Shown here one piece after another: positions 43,483 to 54,108 of a stretch of DNA of 64,000 nt. The notes beneath the pieces were generated by a model. That model was not told the origin of the DNA. It ran no database searches and saw nothing but the letters and a program-made list of their open reading frames with translations. Source of the DNA: Streptomyces sp. CB01635 (GTDB lineage: Bacteria; Actinomycetota; Actinomycetes; Streptomycetales; Streptomycetaceae); assembly GCF_002803065.1 (NCBI RefSeq), contig NZ_NNBL01000011.1, forward strand, positions 106,424 through 170,423, written 5' to 3'. Each line of letters begins with the position of its first letter. Position 1 is the stretch's first letter. The translations under genes and the position numbers were made by a program.

Positions 43483-44523
43483 ATGCCCCCCGTCTTCGCC
43501 CACGGCCGCCTGCGCCTGTACCTCCTGAAGCTGCTCGACGAGGCCCCGCGCCACGGGTACGAGGTGATCAGGCTCCTGGAGGAACGCTTCCAGGGCCTGT
43601 ACGCGCCCTCGGCCGGCACGGTGTACCCGCGCCTGGCGAAGCTGGAGGCCGAAGGCCTGGTCACGCACACCACGGAGGGCGGCAGAAAGGTCTACTCGAT
43701 CACCGACGCGGGCCGTGCCGAGCTGGCCGACCGCAGCGGTGAGCTGGCCGACCTGGAGCTGGAGATCCGCGAGTCCGTGGCGGAGCTCGCCGCCGAGATC
43801 CGGGACGACGTACGGGGCGCGGCGGGCGATCTGCGCCGCGAGATGCGGGCGGCCGCCTCAAAGGCGAGGAACGGGTCGGGTACGACCACGGGCAAGAGCG
43901 AGCGGCAGAACCCGTTCGGCGACTTCCAGGACTTCGGGGACAAGGAGGCGTGGCGCGCGGCCAAGGAGGAGCTGCGCCGCGCCCGGCAGGAGTGGAAGGA
44001 GCAGGCAAGGCGCGCGAAGGACGAGAGCCGCCGGGCCCGCGAGGAGGCCCAGCGGGCGCGCCGGCAGGCCAAGGAGGCACAGGAGCAGGCGCGCGAGCAG
44101 GCGCAGGAGCAGGTCCAGCGTCTGGCGCAGCGGGTGCAGGACCAGGTCCAGGACCACTTCGCGCAGGGCGACTGGCCCACGGGGGTCAGGGAGGGCCTGA
44201 CCGAACTGGCCAAGGAGTTCGGCGACTTCGGCAAGTACTTCGGCAAGGAGACGGGCGGCGCGGCCCGTTCGGAGGGCGCCGGGCCCGAGGTGCGGGTCAC
44301 TCATGGGGACATCCCCGCGGAGTATCTGCCGTCGTGGACCCACGAGGACCCGACCGGTGACCCGGCCCGCGATCTGGACCGCCTCCTCGACCGCTTCCGC
44401 GACGACATCCGCGACGCGGCCAGGGACCACGGGGTGTCGGAGGATCAACTCCGCGAGGCCAGGAGCCGGTTGTCGGAGGCGGCGGCGCACATCGGGGCTT
44501 CCCTGCAGGCACCCAAGGGCTGA
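43483..44523 (+). CDS. PadR-family regulator with long coiled-coil
   Basis: 346 residues starting MPPVFAHGRLRLYLLKLLDE. The PadR winged helix is about residues 1-95 (R-H-G-Y-E-V-I, A-G-T-V-Y-P-R-L-A-K-L). An extended highly charged coiled-coil follows (about 100-240, R/K/E/Q-rich, many R-R-A-R-E-E), and then a C-terminal helical domain (D-L-D-R-L-L-D-R-F-R-D-D-I). This is far longer than a minimal PadR of about 110-180 residues, and the coiled-coil is unusual. It likely represses its own operon. Confidence 0.85.
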   Translation: MPPVFAHGRLRLYLLKLLDEAPRHGYEVIRLLEERFQGLYAPSAGTVYPRLAKLEAEGLVTHTTEGGRKVYSITDAGRAELADRSGELADLELEIRESVAELAAEIRDDVRGAAGDLRREMRAAASKARNGSGTTTGKSERQNPFGDFQDFGDKEAWRAAKEELRRARQEWKEQARRAKDESRRAREEAQRARRQAKEAQEQAREQAQEQVQRLAQRVQDQVQDHFAQGDWPTGVREGLTELAKEFGDFGKYFGKETGGAARSEGAGPEVRVTHGDIPAEYLPSWTHEDPTGDPARDLDRLLDRFRDDIRDAARDHGVSEDQLREARSRLSEAAAHIGASLQAPKG

Positions 44524-44546
44524 CCCGCGGTGAGGCCCGCCGCGAG

Positions 44547-44577
44547 GAGGGTCGAGGGGCGCCGCCCCTCGACCCTC
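44547..44577. terminator. Bidirectional terminator between PadR and dehydrogenase genes
   Basis: GAGGGTCGAGGGGC (44547-44560) pairs perfectly with GCCCCTCGACCCTC (44564-44577), 3-nt loop, between convergent genes. Confidence 0.85.
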
Positions 44578-44602
44578 ACAGGCCCGCCGAGGTCAGGCGA
44601 GG

Positions 44603-45565
44603 TCAGACCGTCAGCACGATCTTGCCGAACTGGCCGCCGGCCTCCATCCGCTCGAAGCCCTCGCGGGCGCGGTCCAGCGGGAGGGTCTCGTCGATCACGG
44701 GACGCACACCGGTGGCCGCGCAGAACGACAGCAGGTCCTCCAGCTCGTCCTTCGAGCCCATCGTGGAGCCGACGATCTTCAGCTCCAGGAAGAAGACACG
44801 GGTCAGCTCGGCGTGCGAGGGGCGGTCCCCGCTCGTGGCGCCCGAGATGACGACCGTGCCACCGGGCTTGAGCGACTTGATCGAGTGCGACCAGGTGGCC
44901 GCGCCGACCGTCTCGATGACGGCGTCCACCCGCTGCGGCAGCCGCGCACCCGACTCCACGGCCTCGACGGCGCCGAGTTCCAGGGCGCGCTTGCGCTTGG
45001 CCTCGTCGCGGCTGGTCGCGAAGACCTTGAGACCGGCCGCCTTGCCGAGGACGATCGCGGCCGTGGCGACCCCGCCGCCGGCGCCCTGCACGAGCACGGA
45101 GTCACCGGGCCGCACACCGGCATTGGTGAACAGCATCCGGTACGCCGTCAGCCACGCGGTCGGCAGGCAGGCCGCCTCCTCGAAGCTGAGCTCCTTCGGC
45201 TTGGGCAGTACGTTCCACTCGGGCACGGTCACCTGCTCGGCGAAGGTGCCCTGGTACTTCTCGGTGAGGATGGACCGGCCCTCCCGGGGCCCGACCCCGT
45301 AACCGGCCTGGCCGATGACGGAGTGCAGGACGACCTCGTTGCCGTCCTGGTCGATCCCGGCGGCGTCGCAGCCGAGGATCATCGGGAGCTTGTCCTCACC
45401 GAGTCCGACCCCGCGCAGGGACCACAGGTCGTGGTGGTTGAGGGAGGCGGCCTTGACGTTCACGGTCGTCCAGCCGGGGCGGGCCTCGGGGGCCGGGCGA
45501 TCCCCCAACTCAAGGCCGTTCAGCGGCTGGTCACGGTCGATTCGGGCGGCGTAGGCAGCGAACAT
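44603..45565 (-). CDS. Zinc-type alcohol dehydrogenase / quinone oxidoreductase family
   Basis: 320 residues starting MFAAYAARIDRDQPLNGLEL. MDR fold: catalytic-domain H-H-D-L-W-S and nucleotide-binding V-L-V-Q-G-A-G-G-G-V-A-T (about 138-150, with G-A-G-G-G-V). Cys ligands for structural zinc are not evident, so a zinc-free NADPH quinone oxidoreductase-like enzyme is most likely. Upstream of the malic enzyme terminator; substrate unknown. Confidence 0.82.
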   Translation of the reverse strand: MFAAYAARIDRDQPLNGLELGDRPAPEARPGWTTVNVKAASLNHHDLWSLRGVGLGEDKLPMILGCDAAGIDQDGNEVVLHSVIGQAGYGVGPREGRSILTEKYQGTFAEQVTVPEWNVLPKPKELSFEEAACLPTAWLTAYRMLFTNAGVRPGDSVLVQGAGGGVATAAIVLGKAAGLKVFATSRDEAKRKRALELGAVEAVESGARLPQRVDAVIETVGAATWSHSIKSLKPGGTVVISGATSGDRPSHAELTRVFFLELKIVGSTMGSKDELEDLLSFCAATGVRPVIDETLPLDRAREGFERMEAGGQFGKIVLTV

Positions 45566-45624
45566 GACCTTGACCCTAGGTCCGCGCGGAGCCGCGCGGA
45601 ACACCGTAGGGCTGTGACACGCGC

Positions 45625-45669
45625 CGCGCCCCGTGCCCCACGGAGTCGATCCGTGGCGCACGGGGCGCG
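45625..45669 (-). terminator. Strong terminator after malic enzyme
   Basis: A 20-bp stem with one mismatch, CGCGCCCCGTGC-C-CCACGGA (45625-45644) against TCCGTGG-C-GCACGGGGCGCG (45650-45669), 19 bp below the malic enzyme stop. Confidence 0.85.
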
Positions 45670-45688
45670 GTCGGGGCCTGCGGCGTGC

Positions 45689-46933
<1,245 letters not shown>

Positions 46934-47515
46934 TTGTATGACCCCTTAAGTCTTAAATCATCAGTTGAGGGTGGGTCCGCTCCTGGTTGAGGAACGGGCG
47001 GGCACCGCGTATGACCCACATGTCGGGTGTCTTGCACTCGTACGGGTCAGTACGCGATGGGCGCGCCGCACGCGCGCCCTGAGCCCCGGATGAGGGGTGT
47101 AAAGAACCTTCTTACCTGACGGACGCCGCCCCGGACGAGTCCATTTGTGATCGATCACAGCGCGGTGACATGACTCATAGCCGTGGATCCGGATATTAGG
47201 GGCCGGACCTCAAGCCGGCCTCAAAGCCGACGGAGCGTCGCTCACATGGTGAGACCCGACCCGCGTGGCCGCAGATCTTCCGGCCGGACAGCGGTGTCGC
47301 CGCAGATGTTCGCTCACCCGTTGGCGCGATGTACCGGCCTGTCGGGTTCCGGGAGCGGTACGGGGGTAACCCGTTATCCGATTTTGACATAACAAGGGCC
47401 CTGAATGGCCCGGTCCGAATGGCAAGATGCCGTAATCACACGAGGTCGCGACACTCGAAGGTGTGTGCCGGATCTCAGCATCGGCTACTCCCTCACCCTG
47501 CCGGAGGAACCAGAA
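46934..47515. other. Long intergenic region between malic enzyme and the ABC operon
   Basis: About 580 bp between divergent genes. It holds a 14-bp palindrome (47147-47160) and a TTGACA box (47384-47389). No convincing gene; a 69-residue frame at 47183 lacks protein-like features. Confidence 0.5.
47147..47160. promoter_or_regulatory. TGTGATCGATCACA palindrome
   Basis: A perfect 14-bp palindrome resembling CRP half-sites (TGTGA/TCACA) but with spacing two bases shorter than canonical Crp. It is located 214 bp upstream of malic enzyme and 355 bp upstream of the ABC operon. Regulator unknown. Confidence 0.6.
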
Positions 47516-48478
47516 ATGACCGCAAGCACCACCCGTCGTTCGACCGCAGCGAAGTCCGCGAAGTCCCGGATTGCCGTGGTCGGCGCGATCGCGGTCGCAG
47601 GCACTCTGCTGCTGTCCGGCTGCGGTGACCAGACCAAGGACAAGAGCGCGCCCGCCGACTCCACCAAGAACGCCCCGCTCGCGGACAAGCTCCCCAAGGA
47701 GATCCGCGACAAGGGCGTCATCGCGGTCGGTTCGGACATCGCGTACGCGCCGGTCGAGTTCAAGGACAAGTCCGGCAACACGGCGGGCATCGACCCCGAC
47801 CTCGCGGCCGCCATGGGCAAGCAGCTCGGCGTGAAGTTCGAGTTCCAGAACGGCACGTTCGACACCCTGATCACCGGTCTGCGCTCCAAGCGCTACGACA
47901 TCGCGATGTCGGCGATGACGGACACCAAGGACCGGCAGAACGGTGTCGACTCCGACACCGGCAAGAAGGTCGGCGAGGGCGTCGACTTCGTGGACTACTT
48001 CGACGCGGGCGTCTCGATCTACACGCCGAAGGGCAAGACCCAGGGCATCAAGACCTGGGACGACCTGTGCGGCAAGAAGATCGTCGTCCAGCGCGGCACG
48101 GTCTCGCACGACCTGGCCAAGGCTCAGGCGAAGAAGTGCCCGGCCGGCAAGAAGCTCGCCATCGAGTCCTTCGACGACGACCAGCAGGCCCAGACCCGGC
48201 TGCGCTCGGGCGGCGCGGACGCCGGCTCCTCCGACTTCCCGGTCGCCGCGTACGCGGTGAAGACCGCGGGCGGCGGCAAGGACTTCGAGCTCGTCGGCGA
48301 GCAGGTCGAGGCCGCCCCGTACGGCATCGCGGTCGCCAAGGGCAACACCCAGCTGCGGGACGCCCTGAAGGCGGCGCTCGACGCCGTCATCAAGAACGGC
48401 GAGTACGAGAAGATCATCGCGAAGTGGGGCGTCGAGGCGGGCTCCGTCAAGGAAGCCACCGTCAACGGCGGCAAGTGA
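47516..48478 (+). CDS. gluB: Glutamate-type ABC transporter substrate-binding lipoprotein
   Basis: 320 residues starting MTASTTRRSTAAKSAKSRIA behind GGAGG. Lipobox L-L-L-S-G-C. SBP family 3 fold: I-A-V-G-S-D-I-A-Y-A-P-V-E-F, F-D-T-L-I-T-G-L-R-S-K-R-Y-D-I-A-M and the ligand-binding S-M/T-region. It is followed by permease and ATPase, so it captures an amino acid outside the membrane; glutamate is likely by homology, not proven here. Confidence 0.88.
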   Translation: MTASTTRRSTAAKSAKSRIAVVGAIAVAGTLLLSGCGDQTKDKSAPADSTKNAPLADKLPKEIRDKGVIAVGSDIAYAPVEFKDKSGNTAGIDPDLAAAMGKQLGVKFEFQNGTFDTLITGLRSKRYDIAMSAMTDTKDRQNGVDSDTGKKVGEGVDFVDYFDAGVSIYTPKGKTQGIKTWDDLCGKKIVVQRGTVSHDLAKAQAKKCPAGKKLAIESFDDDQQAQTRLRSGGADAGSSDFPVAAYAVKTAGGGKDFELVGEQVEAAPYGIAVAKGNTQLRDALKAALDAVIKNGEYEKIIAKWGVEAGSVKEATVNGGK

Positions 48479-48520
48479 CCGCGTCCCTCTCGTCACCCAG
48501 CCGTTTGAAAGGCAACACCC

Positions 48521-49461
48521 GTGTCTGTTGACATAGACAAGACGGACGGGCCCGAGGACGTCCCGACGCCCAAGGCGGGACCCGAGGCCATCAAGGCCAT
48601 CCCGGTCCGTCACTACGGCCGCTATGTGGCCGCGGTCATCGCGATCGCCGTCCTCGTCGCGATCGTCTACGCGTTCGCCCAGGGCAAGATCAACTGGGGC
48701 GCGATCCCCGACTACTTCTTCGACAACCGCATCCTCAAGGGTGTCGGCCAGACCCTGCTGCTGACCGCGATCTCCATGATCATCGGCGTGGCGGGCGGCG
48801 TCCTGCTCGCCGTGATGCGCCTGTCGCGCAACCCGGTGACGTCGTCGATCGCCTGGTTCTACATCTGGTTCTTCCGCGGTACGCCGGTCCTGGTCCAGCT
48901 GTTCGTCTGGTTCAACCTGGGCCTGGTCTTCGAGTACATCAACCTCGGCCCGATCTACAAGGACTACTGGTCCTCGTTCATGACGCCGTTCCTGACGGCG
49001 CTGCTCGGACTCGGCCTGAACGAGGCCGCGTACATGGCCGAGATCTGCCGCGCCGGTCTGCTCTCGGTCGACGAGGGCCAGACGGAGGCCTCGCACGCCC
49101 TCGGCATGAGCCACTCCAAGACCCTGCGCCGGATCGTGATCCCGCAGGCGATGCGGGTGATCGTGCCGCCCACGGGCAACGAGGTCATCAACATGCTGAA
49201 GACGACCTCGCTGGTGTCGGCGGTGCAGTTCTACGAACTCTTCCGCTACGCCCAGGACATCGGCCAGAACTCCGGCGCACCCGTGGAGATGTTCTTCCTG
49301 GCCGCGGCCTGGTACCTGGTGATGACGTCGGTCCTGAGCGTCGGCCAGTACTACCTGGAGCGTTACTACGCGCGCGGCTCCAGCCGCTCGCTTCCTCCGA
49401 CGCCGTTCCAGAAGATCCGGGCCAACCTGCTGTCGCTCGGCCGGCCGAAGGGAGCCGCGTG

Positions 49462-49462
<1 letters not shown>
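48521..49462 (+). CDS. Amino-acid ABC transporter permease
   Basis: 313 residues from GTG 48521 (GAAAGG upstream). A Glu/Pro-rich N-terminal tail, then about five transmembrane segments with the EAA loop (E-A-S-H-A-L-G-M-S-H-S-K-T-L-R-R-I-V-I-P-Q). This is the HisM type, and one permease gene only, so it probably acts as a homodimer. Overlaps or abuts the ATPase gene. Confidence 0.9.
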
Positions 49463-50229
<767 letters not shown>

Positions 50230-50245
50230 CTCCGCGTACGCAGAA

Positions 50246-50286
50246 GGAGGGGGCGGTACGGACACCATGTCCGCACCGCCCCCTCC
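50246..50286. terminator. Bidirectional terminator
   Basis: GGAGGGGGCGGT...CGGACA (50246-50264) pairs with TGTCCG...ACCGCCCCCTCC (50268-50286), 18 bp with one mismatch and a 3-nt loop, between convergent genes. Confidence 0.85.
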
Positions 50287-50315
50287 CGTATGCGCATATG
50301 CGCGTATGCGCAGGG

Positions 50316-51089
50316 CTACTTGACCGCGAGCACCAGCGCGTCGGAGGGCGAGCGCCAGACGGGGCGGGCCTCGCCGAACCCGGCGGCGCGCAGGGTGCGG
50401 GCGTGCCAGTCGGCCGACGGGGTCTCGCCGTCGGCGTGCTCCCCGTAGATCTCGAAGCGCTCGGCGGTGGGTCCGGCGAGTACCGGGTCCTTGGCGGCGA
50501 GGGCCCACCACTCGGCCCAGTCGAGGGCGCCGGAGGCCTTGGCGCGGTCCATCTGCGCGTGGCGGTGGGCGCGTTCGGCGGCGTTGATCCGGGGCGTGGT
50601 GTCGTCGATCATGTGGTCGGCGTTCATGAAGACGCCGCCGTCGCGGACGAGGCCGGCGATCTGTCCGTAGAGGGTGGCGAGCGGTTCGTTGTGCAGCCAG
50701 TGCAGGGCGGTGGCGGTCAGGACGGCGTCGTACGAGGTGTGCGGCAGCCGCGCGGCCCAGTGCGGGTCCTTGAGGTCGGCGGTCACGAAGGTGACGCGGT
50801 CGTCGTCCGCGAAGGTGCCCTCGGCGATGGCGAGCAGTGCGGGGTCGAGGTCGACGCCGACGCTGGTGGCTCCGGGGAACCTCTTCAGGAGCCGGTCCGT
50901 AATACTTCCCGTACCGCACGCGAGGTCGAGCACGCGCGGCGTGGGCCCGGCGAGGGCCTCCACCATGTCGAGCATGACCCGCAGCCGCTCCTCGCGGTCG
51001 GGCATGTACCACTCCTGCTGCCGGTCCCAGCTGTCCTGCCAGGCGCGCCAGTCGGCGGTGACTCCGGCGGTTTCCGTAGATCCCGTCAT
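50316..51089 (-). CDS. Class I SAM-dependent methyltransferase
   Basis: 257 residues starting MTGSTETAGVTADWRAWQDS behind GGGAGGG. Motif I V-L-D-L-A-C-G-T-G-S, D/E of motif II (V-G-V-D-L-D-P), and A-L-H-W-L. Small-molecule methyltransferase with no specificity readable; an extended upstream start (51146) lacks a better ribosome site. Upstream is a divergent CGNR-type gene. Confidence 0.85.
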   Translation of the reverse strand: MTGSTETAGVTADWRAWQDSWDRQQEWYMPDREERLRVMLDMVEALAGPTPRVLDLACGTGSITDRLLKRFPGATSVGVDLDPALLAIAEGTFADDDRVTFVTADLKDPHWAARLPHTSYDAVLTATALHWLHNEPLATLYGQIAGLVRDGGVFMNADHMIDDTTPRINAAERAHRHAQMDRAKASGALDWAEWWALAAKDPVLAGPTAERFEIYGEHADGETPSADWHARTLRAAGFGEARPVWRSPSDALVLAVK

Positions 51090-51180
51090 CGAGAACCCTC
51101 CCGTACGTAATACCCTCGAAGCAAGAGCAGCCATTACTCCCGTCATCGACGAAGATAGACCGCCCCGGTAAGGACTACAA

Positions 51181-51810
51181 GTGGAACTGGCCTATTACTC
51201 GGACTACGCCGTACGTCTGGTCAACAGCGAGGAGCCGGGTCGTGGCAAGGACTCCCTGACCACGGTCGAGGCGGTGCGCGACCTGTTCGGCGCCAACCAG
51301 TCGGCGGCCCGGCGCGCCACGGACGCCGACCTGACCCGCTTCCGCGGCGTACGGGCGCGCCTGCGCTCGGTCTTCGAGGCTGCGGACGGCGGCGACGAGA
51401 CACTCGCGGTCGACCTGCTGAACTCGCTCCTCCTGGAGTTCCCGGTGAGCCCGCAGATCTCCGGACACGACCACCGGGACGACGACGACCGCCCGTTGTG
51501 GCACATGCACCTCGCGGACCACCCGTCGAACGCGACAGCGGGATACGCGGCGATCGCCGCGATGGGCCTCGCCTTCCACCTCACGGAGTACGGCGTGGAC
51601 CGCCTCGGCCTGTGCGAGGCGTCGCCGTGCCGCAACGCCTACCTGGACACGTCGACGAACCGCTCCCGGCGCTACTGCTCGGACCGATGTGCGACCCGCG
51701 CGAACGTTGCCGCCTACCGCGCCCGCAAGCGCGCCGAGGCGGACCGGTCGGACAGCACGGGCCGCAGCGCCGAGAACGCCCAAGCGGCCACGGCCGCGAC
51801 GGACCGCTGA
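51181..51810 (+). CDS. CGNR-zinc-finger regulator
   Basis: 209 residues from GTG 51181. N-terminal ABATE/stress-type domain and a C-terminal CGNR-like zinc ribbon seen as L-C-E-A-S-P-C-R-N-A-Y-L-D-T...R-Y-C-S-D-R-C-A-T-R (about 146-176, four Cys). Such proteins bind DNA. The last 97 bp overlap sodX on the opposite strand. Confidence 0.85.
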   Translation: MELAYYSDYAVRLVNSEEPGRGKDSLTTVEAVRDLFGANQSAARRATDADLTRFRGVRARLRSVFEAADGGDETLAVDLLNSLLLEFPVSPQISGHDHRDDDDRPLWHMHLADHPSNATAGYAAIAAMGLAFHLTEYGVDRLGLCEASPCRNAYLDTSTNRSRRYCSDRCATRANVAAYRARKRAEADRSDSTGRSAENAQAATAATDR

Positions 51811-52157
51811 CGCTCGCCCTCCGCCCACGGCTTGCGGCGGCGCAGGCGCCCGCGCACCTTGGCGAGCACGAGGTCGTCGGGCACCGCCCCGTACACCTCG
51901 CTGTCGCCGCCGGCGTCGGGGTTGTCGCCGAGCACCCACCAACCCCCTTCACGCCGCTCGGAGATCCGCTTCACCACGAGCAGATCCTGCTGGAAGGGGT
52001 GCCGCAGGATGACCACGTCCCCCGGCCGTACCCGCGCGCCGTGGTGCACGAGCATCCAGTCGCCGGGATACAGCGTGGGCACCATGGACGGCCCGTCCAC
52101 CTCGATGATTTGGAACGGCACCCTGGCCTCCCGCGTCTCCTCCGCCGTCTCAGGCAT
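51714..52157 (-). CDS. sodX: SodX, nickel-SOD maturation protease
   Basis: 147 residues starting MPETAEETREARVPFQIIEV. The signal-peptidase/S26-like motifs are visible: D-G-P-S-M-V-P-T-L with catalytic Ser, and V-V-K-R-I with Lys, then G-D-N-P-D-A-G-G-D-S. It cleaves the SodN leader to expose the nickel hook. Divergent from sodN with 165 bp between them. It has no transmembrane segment of classical LepB. C-terminal L-S-D-R-S-A-S-A-R-L-R-A-R is typical of SodX. It overlaps the CGNR gene end on the other strand by 97 bp. Confidence 0.93.
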   Translation of the reverse strand: MPETAEETREARVPFQIIEVDGPSMVPTLYPGDWMLVHHGARVRPGDVVILRHPFQQDLLVVKRISERREGGWWVLGDNPDAGGDSEVYGAVPDDLVLAKVRGRLRRRKPWAEGERQRSVAAVAAWAFSALRPVLSDRSASARLRAR

Positions 52158-52322
52158 CAGACATCCTCCCCGGTTCCGCCCGCCGGTCGTCCGGTCCCAT
52201 CCTCCACCAGTCCCGGTCTCGCCCTGGACTTTTGTCCTAAGCCCATGGGGGCACCCGAGAAAACAGGTCTGCCACGGAGTAATGTCCCACCTGAGAAGAC
52301 GATCACGAGGAAGGACTGCTAC
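52158..52322. promoter_or_regulatory. Divergent promoter region of sodX and sodN
   Basis: 165 bp. The sodN leader ends in an AGGAAGG-type ribosome site. Known biology: in S. coelicolor sodN mRNA is targeted around the ribosome site by s-SodF RNA from the sodF 3' end, under Nur/nickel control; whether that holds here depends on a sodF elsewhere. Confidence 0.5.
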
Positions 52323-52718
52323 ATGCTTTCCCGCCTGTTTGCCCCCAAGGTGAAGGCCAGCGCGCACTGCGACCTGCCGTGCGGCGTGTACGACCCGGCC
52401 CAGGCCCGCATCGAGGCGGAGTCGGTCAAGGCCGTCCAGGAAAAGATGGCCGGCAACGACGACCCGCAGTTCCAGACGCGCGCCATCGTCATCAAGGAGC
52501 AGCGCGCCGAGCTCGCCAAGCACCACGTGTCGGTGCTGTGGAGCGACTACTTCAAGCCCCCGCACTTCGAGAAGTACCCGGAGCTGAGCCAGCTGGTCAA
52601 CGACACCCTGAAGGCCCTCTCGGCCGCCAAGGCGTCGAGCGACCCGGCGACGGGCCAGAAGGCTCTGGACTACATCGCCCAGATCGACAAGATCTTCTGG
52701 GAGACGAAGAAGGCCTGA
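52323..52718 (+). CDS. sodN: Nickel superoxide dismutase
   Basis: 131 residues. The 14-residue leader (MLSRLFAPKVKASA) precedes the nickel hook H-C-D-L-P-C-G-V-Y (mature His1, Cys2 and Cys6 bind Ni). The rest is the four-helix NiSOD domain, with the invariant D-P-A-Q-A and H-H-V-S-V-L-W motifs. It dismutates superoxide in the cytoplasm after leader removal by SodX. The leader length fits the known S. coelicolor protein. Confidence 0.97.
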   Translation: MLSRLFAPKVKASAHCDLPCGVYDPAQARIEAESVKAVQEKMAGNDDPQFQTRAIVIKEQRAELAKHHVSVLWSDYFKPPHFEKYPELSQLVNDTLKALSAAKASSDPATGQKALDYIAQIDKIFWETKKA

Positions 52719-52736
52719 CGCCTTCCCGTCACCTGT

Positions 52737-52783
52737 CCGACAGCACCCGGCGTCCGCGCGGAGCCGGGTGCTGTCGGCGTTTT
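52737..52783 (+). terminator. Strong terminator after sodN
   Basis: CCGACAGCACCCGGC (52737-52751) and GCCGGGTGCTGTCGG (52763-52777) form a perfect 15-bp stem, followed by a short TTTT. Confidence 0.9.
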
Positions 52784-52809
52784 CGGGGCGCTCGGGTAGC
52801 GTCGCCCGG

Positions 52810-53643
52810 ATGGACCACTCGCGCGCCCGCATCCTCTACGTCACCGATCTCGCGTACCCGGCCCGTGGCCGCCGGTACTGCGACGAGGACATCACCCTCT
52901 CGGCTCGGCTGCGCGAGGAGTTCGACGTGGCGCTGTGCCATCCGCTGGACGCCGCCGCGCTGATGGACGGCTTCGACGCGGTCGTCGTGCGCAACAGCGG
53001 GCCCGTGCTGCACTACCAGGCGGCGTACGACGCGTTCCGCGAGCGGGCCCTCGCGCGCGGGGTGCGGGTCTACAACGCGCTGTCCGGGAAGGCGGACATG
53101 GCGGGCAAGGGGTACCTGCTCGACCTGACCGCCGCCGGGTATCCCGTCATCCCGACCGTCGCCCGCGCCGCCGATCTGCATCTCTTGCCCGAGGCGGACG
53201 AGTACGTGGTCAAGCCGCTGCTCGGCGCCGACTCCATCGGCCTCGAGTTCGTCGGCCGCGAGGCGCTGCCCGGCCTGGAGTTCGACGGCATCCTCGTCCA
53301 GCCGCGGATCCGCTTCCGGTACGAGGTGTCGTTCTACTTCGTCGACCGCGCTCTCCAGTACGCCCTGTACGCGCCCCGGCCGGACGAGCGGTGGGTCCTC
53401 GAACCGTACGAACCCACGGACGCGGACCGGGAGTTCGCGCAGAAGTTTGTCGACTGGAACACCGTCGGCCACGGCATCCAGCGCGTGGACGCCTGCCGAA
53501 CCCCGGAGGGCGAGCTGCTCCTGGTCGAGCTGGAGGACCTCAATCCGTATCTGTCCCTGGACCTGGTCGACGCGAGCACGCGCGACGCGTTCGTGGCGGC
53601 GATGGCGGACTCACTGCGGGGGCTACTGGCCGACGAGGTCTGA
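52810..53643 (+). CDS. ATP-grasp-like protein
   Basis: 277 residues from ATG 52810. RimK/ATP-grasp-like features: an N-terminal Rossmann-like region (I-L-Y-V-T-D-L-A), G-K-A-D-M-A-G-K-G-Y-L-L, V-K-P-L-L-G-A-D-S-I-G (about 135-145) and late E-L-E-D-L-N-P-Y-L-S-L. Peptide/ligase-type ATP-grasp activity is plausible; substrate unknown. Its 3' end overlaps the GNAT gene by 21 bp convergently. Confidence 0.75.
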   Translation: MDHSRARILYVTDLAYPARGRRYCDEDITLSARLREEFDVALCHPLDAAALMDGFDAVVVRNSGPVLHYQAAYDAFRERALARGVRVYNALSGKADMAGKGYLLDLTAAGYPVIPTVARAADLHLLPEADEYVVKPLLGADSIGLEFVGREALPGLEFDGILVQPRIRFRYEVSFYFVDRALQYALYAPRPDERWVLEPYEPTDADREFAQKFVDWNTVGHGIQRVDACRTPEGELLLVELEDLNPYLSLDLVDASTRDAFVAAMADSLRGLLADEV

Positions 53644-54108
53644 CGAGGACGGCCGGCTGAAGCGGAGCTTGTCCTTCTCGCGGGCGCCCAGGCGCCGGTA
53701 GAAGCGGATCGCGCCGTCGTTCCAGACGGGTGTCTGCCACTGGATCTCGGCGATCCCCAGGGCGCGGGCCCCGGCGGCCACGGCGTCCATCATCAGCGGT
53801 CCGAGGCCGAGTCCGCGGTGGCCGGGGCGCAGGTACAGGCAGTCCATGTGGAGGTACTCGCACCCGTCCCAGGTGGAGATCGCGGGCTCGCAGGTCGCGT
53901 AGCCGGCGAGCGTGCCGTCGGCGAGTTCGGCGACCAGGCAGCGCAGGCGGGGCGTGGCGGTGGTGAACAGGAGCGTGTGCAGGCGGTCGGCGAGGCCGGG
54001 CGCCGGCGGGTCCGCCTTCTCGAACGCGGCGTGCTCCGCGGCGAGTCGGGCCACTTCGGGCAGGTCGCCGGGGCGGGCGTGCCGCACGCTCACCTGTGCG
54101 TCGGTCAC
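53623..54108 (-). CDS. GNAT N-acetyltransferase
   Basis: 161 residues from GTG 54108, whose GTGA overlaps the stop of the upstream gene. GNAT core: L-Y-L-R-P-G-H-R-G-L-G-L-G-P-L-M (acetyl-CoA loop) and W-N-D-G-A-I-R-F-Y-R-R-L-G-A. Substrate unknown. Confidence 0.85.
   Translation of the reverse strand: MTDAQVSVRHARPGDLPEVARLAAEHAAFEKADPPAPGLADRLHTLLFTTATPRLRCLVAELADGTLAGYATCEPAISTWDGCEYLHMDCLYLRPGHRGLGLGPLMMDAVAAGARALGIAEIQWQTPVWNDGAIRFYRRLGAREKDKLRFSRPSSSDLVGQ

Noticed and set aside
47147..47160. Canonical Crp site
   Set aside because: Half-sites fit but the spacing is two bases too short.
47384..47389. TTGACA as a -35 box for the glutamate importer
   Set aside because: No acceptable -10 at 16-18 bp; noted only as part of the intergenic region.
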